From positions 19,834 to 74,664 of the forward strand of contig NW_005179208.1 in NCBI RefSeq assembly GCF_000350225.1: a stretch of 54,831 nt of DNA. Reading direction: 5' to 3'. The notes under the pieces were generated by a model that did no database searches, had not been told where the DNA came from, and was given only the letters and a program-made list of their open reading frames with translations. The position numbers and the translations under genes are program-made. The stretch comes from Chondrus crispus (taxonomy: Eukaryota > Rhodophyta > Florideophyceae > Gigartinales > Gigartinaceae). Of the stretch, positions 48,160 to 54,831 are shown piece after piece (the first letter of the stretch is position 1; every line of letters begins with the position of its first letter).

Positions 48160-50760
48160 ATGGCGAAAAAGGGGGCCAAGCACTCGCAGAAGAAGATCGC
48201 ACGCCGCCTGCGCGCGGAGAAAAAGCGGATCGAACGCCAGCGCGCCCGCCCCCTCTCCTCTTCGGATGTGTCCCCGACCGCCGCCGCGAGGAGAAAGGCG
48301 ATGCTCTTCGAAGCCATCGCCAATGGTGAGCCCCCGTCCCCGAGAGGCTTGGTCAATTTGGGCAATACCTGCTTCTTCAACGCCGTCATGCAATGCCTCA
48401 CTCGAGTCGCACATTTTAGAGAACATTTTGTCTTCCAGTCGGCAGCACCCGGCGAGGGCGCCATGACGACCGCAATCAGAACGTTCTTAGTCGACCAATG
48501 GAAGGTGGGGGAGTCGTCCGAGTTGAACCCTATACTTCTCTTCTCGGAGGTTGGGAAGAAGAATCCTAGCTTCAGGGGGCGCGCACAACAAGACGCCCAC
48601 GAGCTCATGAAGGTCATCTTTGATGCCGTCCTCGACGAGGAGAAGGCGCGCCTCACTAAAGTCGCTCGTGGTATCCTTCCGCCTTTTGCCCGCGATGACG
48701 AAAACGATTCGCCCTCGGAGACTAGTCTATCCACCTCGGCTGACTATTCAGATACCCTTACGGAAGAACATGCAGGTGTAGCCAATCATACTGATCACCC
48801 GTCGCCTAGCTCAGTCGCTCAAACCGCCTCTGAACCCGAGCGTAGTCCAGCAGATGATATAGTTGAGTCGGAGACCGCAACGGAGCCTGAAGACCCAGAC
48901 CCATCCAGCAACGACATGGGGCATCTCAAGACAGGCGATGCGTCGGGCGAAGACGAGAAACCCATCCCACCAGAAAAGCTTGTCACTATAATTGAGCGTG
49001 CCGTAGGCGGTGTGCTGTCCTCTACTATTGTCTGCAAGGAATGCGGCACGAAGTCTGCCGTGTCTGAACCCTTCCTGGATTTGCAAATTCCCCTTGTTCC
49101 AAAGGATGCACCCGACCCGAGAGTGGCAAAAGACTCGGACACGACGAAAAAGTCGTGGAAGAAAGACGTAGACGAGAAGCAAGTGGAAGGTGACAAACCG
49201 GAGAAGGAAAGCGAAGCTGAGGCAGAGAAACTCAGCCCTTCAACCGTTGTGATTGTCCCTGCTGTTCCTCCACCGCCGCCACCGCTCCCTCCTCCACCCA
49301 CTTCGCTGGCCAATTACTCCAAGGCATCGTCAAGCAGCGGTACCCGTGACCTGATGCAAGAACTACGCCAGAAAGTTGAAGTCGAGGCACCTAGCGCAGA
49401 ACCGGCGCCGGATTCAGGATTATCTACTGAGTCGCAAACGGTTCTGCATCACAAAGAGTTGGCGAATAGTATTGCCAACGAAGTCACGGAGACTCAGATC
49501 AGCGATGACGATGAAGCAGATGGCATGCCGTCGCTCTTCGATTCTAGCGACAACGACGACGGAGACGACACAGCTGTGGATGAAATTAACGACATGAATG
49601 CATTCTCAACGTCAGAGTGTGCAAGGGAGAATGACGCAAGTGCTGCGTCATCATCCGCCGGGAAGGAAATTGCATCTTGCTCCCCTGGTCCACGTCGAGC
49701 TCCCGCCTTCATTTCCACACTTTTCGGTGGATTTGGATGTATCTCACCTGCCCCTCATGGATACAGGTCAGTTGTAGGGAGCTTGGAAGAGTTTACGAAA
49801 GTGGAGGTCCTGGAGGGCGACAATGCGTATGGTTGCGAAGAATGCAATAGACGCGAAAAGCTGCGGGTTGCGATGCAGCGATTTGATAGCATAAGCATTA
49901 AGGCGAAGAAAATTGAGGCATCCGCTGAAGTCTTCGCCGATGACGTTGTTGGTGAATCTGATGTAAGTGCCGTTGATGAGGGCCAAGCCAGAAAGAGACC
50001 AGGCGATAGCACGGATAGCACCGAAAGCTCGAATTCGTCGGAAAATGAAAGTACATCATCGAAGGTTGGCACTAGAGACAAGAACAGTCAACCCGTCATG
50101 ATGTCGTCTTCACCAGTGACCAGCAGCAGCAGCGAAGGCGGCAGCGGTACGACCTCTGAGGAGGAAGGGGAAGTTGTTATAGAAGAAGAGCTGGAAGAGC
50201 CACGCCCATCGAAACCTGTCCGTCAACGCACCTTGACGCGGGAAGAGGAAGATGCATTGATCAAGAACCTCGACGTCAAGGTGCCAGTTGTTCGCAGCGC
50301 GGCTGAGAAGCGATTTGTGGTGAAAAGGGCGCCAGACGTACTTGCGATCCAGCTGAAACGTTTCGCACAGGTCGGGTTCCGCGGGGGGCTGCGAAAGATA
50401 TCTGGGCATGTGGACTTCCCTCTGGAGTTTGACTTGGCCCCATTTGTTGACGAGTCGGCATCCGAAGAATTGAATGCAGAACTGAAAGAGAAATCGAGTG
50501 CCGCTAAGCGAAAACGATCTGTATGTTCTCTGTATGGGAATGGAAAAATTAAGGCTTACAAGTATGCATTGACTGGGGTTACTGTTCACGGGGGCTCCCT
50601 TTCTGGCGGTCATTACACCGCTTACGTAAGAGAGGGAGTTGACTCTGATCATAGGGGGGGATGGTATTTTTGCAATGATGCAAAGATTCAGAGAGCGAAA
50701 GAACGCGATGTGCTCAGAAGCGAAGCTTACTTGTTGTACTACGAGCGGGTCCCCGTGTAG
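48160..50760 (+). CDS. Ubiquitin-specific protease (USP16/USP45-like)
   Basis: 866 residues from ATG 48160, the first Met, followed by a lysine/arginine-rich start (KKGAKHSQKKIARR). A cysteine protease that removes ubiquitin. The Cys box GLVNLGNTCFFNA has C71. The QQDAHELM motif and a zinc ribbon half (CKECGTKS) follow; the partner CEECNRR comes later, then VLAIQLKRF. The His box is GGSLSGGHYTAYVRE (H818) with WYFCNDAKI (D840). Two long acidic, Ser-rich inserts (about 190-260 and 330-500), plus a proline run, lie between the halves of the catalytic domain, as in USP16/45. No N-terminal ZnF-UBP domain is visible, so orthology is tentative. Intronless. Confidence 0.9.
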   Translation: MAKKGAKHSQKKIARRLRAEKKRIERQRARPLSSSDVSPTAAARRKAMLFEAIANGEPPSPRGLVNLGNTCFFNAVMQCLTRVAHFREHFVFQSAAPGEGAMTTAIRTFLVDQWKVGESSELNPILLFSEVGKKNPSFRGRAQQDAHELMKVIFDAVLDEEKARLTKVARGILPPFARDDENDSPSETSLSTSADYSDTLTEEHAGVANHTDHPSPSSVAQTASEPERSPADDIVESETATEPEDPDPSSNDMGHLKTGDASGEDEKPIPPEKLVTIIERAVGGVLSSTIVCKECGTKSAVSEPFLDLQIPLVPKDAPDPRVAKDSDTTKKSWKKDVDEKQVEGDKPEKESEAEAEKLSPSTVVIVPAVPPPPPPLPPPPTSLANYSKASSSSGTRDLMQELRQKVEVEAPSAEPAPDSGLSTESQTVLHHKELANSIANEVTETQISDDDEADGMPSLFDSSDNDDGDDTAVDEINDMNAFSTSECARENDASAASSSAGKEIASCSPGPRRAPAFISTLFGGFGCISPAPHGYRSVVGSLEEFTKVEVLEGDNAYGCEECNRREKLRVAMQRFDSISIKAKKIEASAEVFADDVVGESDVSAVDEGQARKRPGDSTDSTESSNSSENESTSSKVGTRDKNSQPVMMSSSPVTSSSSEGGSGTTSEEEGEVVIEEELEEPRPSKPVRQRTLTREEEDALIKNLDVKVPVVRSAAEKRFVVKRAPDVLAIQLKRFAQVGFRGGLRKISGHVDFPLEFDLAPFVDESASEELNAELKEKSSAAKRKRSVCSLYGNGKIKAYKYALTGVTVHGGSLSGGHYTAYVREGVDSDHRGGWYFCNDAKIQRAKERDVLRSEAYLLYYERVPV

Positions 50761-50848
50761 ATGTGGTTGGACTCCGATGATATTTTTAACTCCGTTAACT
50801 AAAGCCATCCGTTGCCTTCCTGTGGAACAGAGTAGGCTAGCAAATAAA

Positions 50849-51589
50849 CTAAAACGGCAGATCGCTCAGATTTTGGGTTGCTCCCCTTCCTGTATCTCCT
50901 GCAGAATATTGTGAGTTACTTCGGTTCTCAGTGGAACGGTCGTTGCCATCAATCATTGTCGGCATCTGCTCAGAACGGGACTGCAAAATCTCGAACGAGT
51001 CTGCTGTAACAATTGGGCTCTCCCGCGTCTCGCCGTCTTTTCCTGTCCAGGAGCTAACATTGAGAGATCCAGACACGCCGACTCGCATCCCCTTCTTCCC
51101 AAACTTGGAAATGTACTCAGCAGTACTTCCCCATGCCTCGACGTCAAACCAGCTCGTGCGGTCCTGGTCTCTGCCCTCATCGGGGTCATATTCTGTAGTC
51201 ACAGCTAATGAGAAGTTACACACCTTGGCGTCGGCGCTGATGTCCCGAAGCGAGGGGTCTTTTCCTAGACGCCCCGTGAGTATGATCCTGTTCAGCAGGG
51301 GCAAATCGGCGCGAAAGTTATTGCACAGTTCCAACTCGTCGGGCGCCAACTCCGCGGTCGGGTCAAATTCGTTCGGATCGTCTTCTTGCACCTCTGCTGG
51401 TTGTGAAGCACTGCACTTGATGTCGTTTTCAGAAGACCGGAGCGCGCTCCTTCGCACCCTCACTGGCCGGAAAGTTGCTGTCGCGGGGCCGCCGCATTTG
51501 GATGGAACAAACTGACTCTGCGAACACCCAAAAACGCTTGAACAGGGAAACTGGGAGCAGGTTACAAACCCCTGTGTGCTGCGTACCAT
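50849..51589 (-). CDS. Bacterial-type single-stranded DNA-binding protein, organelle-targeted
   Basis: 246 residues from ATG 51587-51589. The first 60 residues are Ser/Arg-rich with almost no acids, fitting a transit peptide. The OB-fold (about 97-205) contains LLNRIILTGRLGKDP, WFDVEAWGSTAEYISKFGKKG and VGVSGSLNVSSWTGKDG. A Ser/Asn/Gly linker ends in SDLPF, the acidic-hydrophobic tip that bacterial SSB uses to recruit replication partners. It probably coats ssDNA in the plastid or mitochondrion; which one cannot be decided here. It is tail-to-tail with USP, 88 bp apart, and divergent from the next gene. Confidence 0.9.
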   Translation of the reverse strand: MVRSTQGFVTCSQFPCSSVFGCSQSQFVPSKCGGPATATFRPVRVRRSALRSSENDIKCSASQPAEVQEDDPNEFDPTAELAPDELELCNNFRADLPLLNRIILTGRLGKDPSLRDISADAKVCNFSLAVTTEYDPDEGRDQDRTSWFDVEAWGSTAEYISKFGKKGMRVGVSGSLNVSSWTGKDGETRESPIVTADSFEILQSRSEQMPTMIDGNDRSTENRSNSQYSAGDTGRGATQNLSDLPF

Positions 51590-52227
51590 CACGGGAGTGA
51601 AGGCGTGAGCAAATGCGTCTTTGCTTTTCGGTTCTGCACGTAGAGTGTGTGTAGGGGCAACGGTAGCAGTGATATCTGTGGGATCAGTCTTGCGATTGGA
51701 TTCAGGCAGGGCTTAAGAGTTTGGGAAAGAATGTCGCGTGGGCGTGGTGTTAGTGCAACGTCGATTGACGTTGTCAATGTCTGCAGCAGAAGTTGGTCGC
51801 GTCGGATCACGCCTTCCGTTGGCCACTGCTGCAGAAGGGTACAGTACGCAACCAGCATGACGGGTGGAGTTCTTCAATCCGGGGACAAATTTCTTAATTG
51901 ATTTCTTAATCAAATTTAAATGCCTGATTTACGGAAGATGGGGCCATATCTCCCAGATTGTCTTTTTCAGCATATGAGGCAAAAAGAATAAAGAAAGAAT
52001 GCCGAAGACGCCGTCGATGACCCGCATCTCCGCCGAACCCCGTGCATTTACCTTTCGCAACTCCTCTTCTCCCAGACGCGCAGTCCACCTTGGACCAGAC
52101 GAGGAAGATTTCGCCTCGAGTGGGATGAGTCATCGCAGCGTCCACTTGGCAAGGGGCTGCGGTCAAGGATAGCGGAAGCGGGAAGCGCCAGGAAGCGACA
52201 CAACACCACACCCACGCAGTCGTCATC
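51590..52227. promoter_or_regulatory. Divergent promoter region SSB/hypothetical gene
   Basis: 640 bp between two divergent start codons. It contains a short TTAATTGATTTCTTAAT stretch at about 51892-51908 but no recognised promoter motif or gene. Confidence 0.35.
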
Positions 52228-53418
52228 ATGACGACCCCGGCTTTTTTATGCTCCCCGCTATTTTTCGGGCTAAATACTCGGTTTAGAAGACACCCCGATA
52301 ACCTTGTCCGCAGCCCGAGCTTCGTGCTTTACAACCGTCTGCGCGTTGCACCGACACGCACGCAAGTGTCGTCGCGCATGAGAAACCGAGGTGGGTTCCA
52401 GCTCCCGCCTCGCGTGCCAGAGGATGCTGTCAAAAGGAGGAGGGCGATAGAGCTGCTGGGGAACCTCACGCAACGGAAGAAGATGAAAGAAGGCAAAATG
52501 CGAGAAATCGAGGCGCTAGTCGGCGAGCTCCCCAAGAGCCGGGAGCTTGCCCAGCAGTGGAAGGTAGCCATGGAGCATACTCCCAATGCTAGGCGGAAAC
52601 ACCTGACAGGTCCGACGGCGCTCAGGCATCGGACGGAAGTGCTGCGACGGATTCGACTGCCCGAGCGCACCGCAAGCGTGGACCGCTCTTTCGTCCTCTT
52701 GGGGTGTCTGGAGCGCCGGTACCGATACTCGCAGCCTCCGTCGATTCGAGTGTTGGAGGAACTGGAAAAGCGAATAGGAGACTATCCAGTCGATGAGAAC
52801 GAGACACACCACTTTCGAAAAGCACTCAAGGTGCTGCGAAACGAGCGCCGCTCCAAGGAGCTGCGCCCTCCGCGCATTCCAGTTGGAGACATGAACGAGC
52901 TTCTTTATGCCAGAATGGCGCTTGGGTACTATGCTATGCGGCGATCAAAGGGCGTTCGGGCCGGTCGGGCGACACGACTCGAAGACGTGATCGGGGTAAG
53001 GCCTCGGAATCAGAACGTGGCCTTGTCGTGGAAGAAAATTATGTCTGCAGCTATTCGCAAGAAGAAACGACAGGAGCGTACCGCGAAACGACTTGCAGAG
53101 ATAGAACGCAAGCGGCTGAAGCGAAGATGGTCTCGCGAGCAGCGAAAATTAGAGAGTCACATGAGGGCGCAGCTGCCCGTGCGGGAGGTGCGCAACAATG
53201 GTACCTCGAGCGTGGTGGAATCGTTTGCGGGCGTGGAGTTTGAGTCGTCCAACGTGTCAGCATCTAACGGCAAGGCGAGTGGGAATGGGACTCACACGAA
53301 TGCGCAGGGTGCGGTTGATGACGGTACATCTGGTGATGCACACGTGACGGAAGAAGCGGTGCCATTCGTGAGACGTTTGCAAAGGATTTTTGGGGTGTTG
53401 CTGGGAAGAAAGCTGTGA
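52228..53418 (+). CDS. Hypothetical basic protein, possibly organelle-targeted
   Basis: 396 residues from ATG 52228. Not recognised. The first 60 residues are poor in acids and rich in Arg, Ser and Pro (FFGLNTRFRRHP), as in a transit peptide. The middle has spaced Arg/Lys-rich helices in a repeated layout (ELLGNLTQRKKM and LEELEKRIGDYP), suggesting repeated helical modules. Residues 275-315 form a strongly basic helix (KKKRQERTAKRLAEIERKR). The tail is Ser/Asn/Gly-rich. This composition would suit a nucleic-acid-binding or ribosome-associated organelle protein, which is inference. It converges with the ABC ATPase, 20 bp apart. Confidence 0.7.
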   Translation: MTTPAFLCSPLFFGLNTRFRRHPDNLVRSPSFVLYNRLRVAPTRTQVSSRMRNRGGFQLPPRVPEDAVKRRRAIELLGNLTQRKKMKEGKMREIEALVGELPKSRELAQQWKVAMEHTPNARRKHLTGPTALRHRTEVLRRIRLPERTASVDRSFVLLGCLERRYRYSQPPSIRVLEELEKRIGDYPVDENETHHFRKALKVLRNERRSKELRPPRIPVGDMNELLYARMALGYYAMRRSKGVRAGRATRLEDVIGVRPRNQNVALSWKKIMSAAIRKKKRQERTAKRLAEIERKRLKRRWSREQRKLESHMRAQLPVREVRNNGTSSVVESFAGVEFESSNVSASNGKASGNGTHTNAQGAVDDGTSGDAHVTEEAVPFVRRLQRIFGVLLGRKL

Positions 53419-53438
53419 AATTGGGCAGCAGGTGATGG

Positions 53439-54464
53439 CTATGGACGAGGGTTTTCAAGCGATTGGTCTCTCATGTACTGGGCGGCATCCTCCATTGCCT
53501 TGGCTCTTTCGCTTGCTTTGCGGTGCGTGCGGATGTGGACGGCCTTCCGAATGATGTCGTTATCAAGATCATGCATACCTTCCCGGCTGATTTCGACGAC
53601 CCTGTCCGCATATTCGAGCAAATCGCCCGGTTCATGCGACACGATAATGATCGCAAACTGGGACTTTAACGAGCCCAAGAAGTTAATAATATCGCGCCTT
53701 GCGGTCCAATCGACGCCGGCCAGGGGCTCGTCGAGGACGAAGAGGCTCGGCAGCGGGTCGCGCATGAGCTGCGACGCGAGGGCGAGGCGTCTGATCTGGC
53801 CACCGCTGAGCGACCTGGGCGGGGCTTTGAGCGACACGTCGAGCAAGCCGACGGCGGCGAGCACGAGGCGCACGTCCTGTGGGGTCTTAGTCGGCCTGCC
53901 CATGGTGAGCTCCTCGAGCACGGTGGGGCACAGGAAGTACTGGCCCGGGTTTTGCATGACAACTCCGACGTGGTTGAGCATGCGGGCCGGCTTGGTCAGG
54001 CGGCCTTGCCAGAAGAGCTCACCGTTGCCGCGGTCGACGGTCGTGAGCCCGGTCATTAGGTTTAGCGCTGGTAGGAGCGGATGCAGGTATTAGCGATGGA
54101 GTTTGGTTAAAAAGAAAGAAAAAAAAACGGCGCGGCGGCTCGCGGGGCGCTGCAGCGCGTACATACCTGTGGACTTGCCCGACCCGTTCTCGCCGATCAC
54201 GAGCACGAACTCGCCCGCGCGCACGGCGAAGTTCATGTGGTGGAACAGACGCACGTCCCAGTTGCGCGGGACGCGGTAGGTGATGTCGCGCATCTCTAGC
54301 AGCGGCGCGGGCGGCGCGGGCGGCGGCGGGCCGGGCGCGGCAGGGCGCGCGAGGCATGCGCGGCGCACGCTATGAGCTGGCGGTTGAAGCGGCCGCGCGC
54401 AAGGCCCGGCGGGTTGGCGCAGCGGCAGGGGGGGCGCGAAGGCGACGCAGGACGGCCGCGGCAT
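53439..54464 (-). CDS. ABC transporter ATPase, ABCI11/CbiO-like, plastid, two exons
   Basis: Exon 1 is 54464-54167, intron 54166-54068 (GTATGT to CCAG, 99 bp, phase 1) and exon 2 54067-53439, giving 308 residues. The intron falls inside Walker A: GENGSGKST (91-99) ends exon 1 and ALNLMTGL follows. The Q-loop is VVMQNPGQYF, the signature SLSGGQ (185-190), Walker B LFVLDEP (208-214) and the switch histidine H244. The Ala/Pro/Arg-rich first 55 residues fit a transit peptide. Sequence blocks such as LAGVDW and PTVLEELTMG are closest to the plant chloroplast ABCI11 and bacterial ECF/CbiO ATPases that energise metal or vitamin uptake. The partner ATPase and membrane subunits are not in this window. 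Confidence 0.8.
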
Positions 54465-54831
54465 TGCGGGCGCGGGGGACGGGAGGACGACGATGCCTGG
54501 GGAGGGGGGAAGGGGAGGAGAGAGTCATCAGGAGATAGGCATCGGGAGATAGGGTGATGCTCACGGGCACAGGTGGTACACGTGTAGAAGGCGGGTGTAT
54601 CTGGGCCTTCTGCAGCGACGCGGATGCCGAGCAGAGTGGAATGGGGCGTTAAAATAGGGCGTGCAGACGGCGCGAGCTCGTCGCCCCAAACGCGCGCGTG
54701 TGGCAGCGGCGCGGGAACCCGCTTGCTCCGCGCCCGCACTGTACGCCCTTCTCACGGCTCTAACACCGGGGCCGCGGCGTGTGAGCTCCCCCCCCCCCCC
54801 CCCCCCCTTTCCCTTTTCCCCCCCCTTTTTT
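54465..54831. other. GC-rich upstream region ending in a C20 tract
   Basis: Leader and promoter side of the ABC ATPase gene. It ends with C20 at 54788-54807 followed by alternating T and C runs to the window edge. Frames here are compositional. Confidence 0.5.

Noticed and set aside
54788..54831. C20 and T/C runs at the window end as a telomere or vector junction
   Set aside because: No telomere-like unit repeats and no vector sequence recognised; simple low complexity.

Overview
This is a nuclear segment from a compact, intron-poor eukaryote that carries a plastid. Most genes are single uninterrupted reading frames with eukaryote-only functions: copper P-type ATPase, RFC2, NIP7, the KEOPS subunit CGI121, a USP deubiquitinase and a DUF2009 protein. 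Two products look plastid-targeted: a bacterial-type SSB and an ABCI11-like ABC ATPase. Together with a Golgi-type sulfotransferase, sparse short introns and many copia and DNA transposons, this suggests a red alga, perhaps a florideophyte. The taxon is inferred, not proven.

Layout. 1-6.5 kb: a deleted PIF/Harbinger element, the copper ATPase (minus) and a gene-poor spacer. 6.5-15.8 kb: a tandem dimer of one Ty1/copia element (three LTRs, two internal regions) between copies of one 5-bp target duplication. 16-32 kb: a gene graveyard with a broken piggyBac transposase, a frameshifted NT-C2/coiled-coil gene, two oppositely oriented pieces that look like UTP14, and a 5'-truncated pogo transposase. 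Inside it sit two long intact frames: a ParB-like/DNA methyltransferase fusion (1007 aa) and a DUF7869-type DDE-like protein (773 aa). 32-39 kb: a second, older copia element with an extra zinc-finger ORF ahead of gag. 39.4-54.5 kb: a dense block of conserved host genes: CGI121, DUF2009 protein, sulfotransferase, a PRMT3-finger-like protein, NIP7, RFC2, USP, SSB, an unknown basic protein and the ABC ATPase.

How the parts work together. The right-hand third is ordinary housekeeping (tRNA modification, ribosome biogenesis, replication, ubiquitin removal, plastid functions) with short intergenic gaps. The middle has served as a landing site for transposons. The ParB/methyltransferase gene is the most unusual coding unit: it is full length while nearly everything within 5 kb of it is decayed, and it lies near a transposase-like gene on the same strand. 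The copia dimer keeps a clear record of its origin: its middle LTR is a chimera of the two outer LTRs, as expected from unequal crossing-over.
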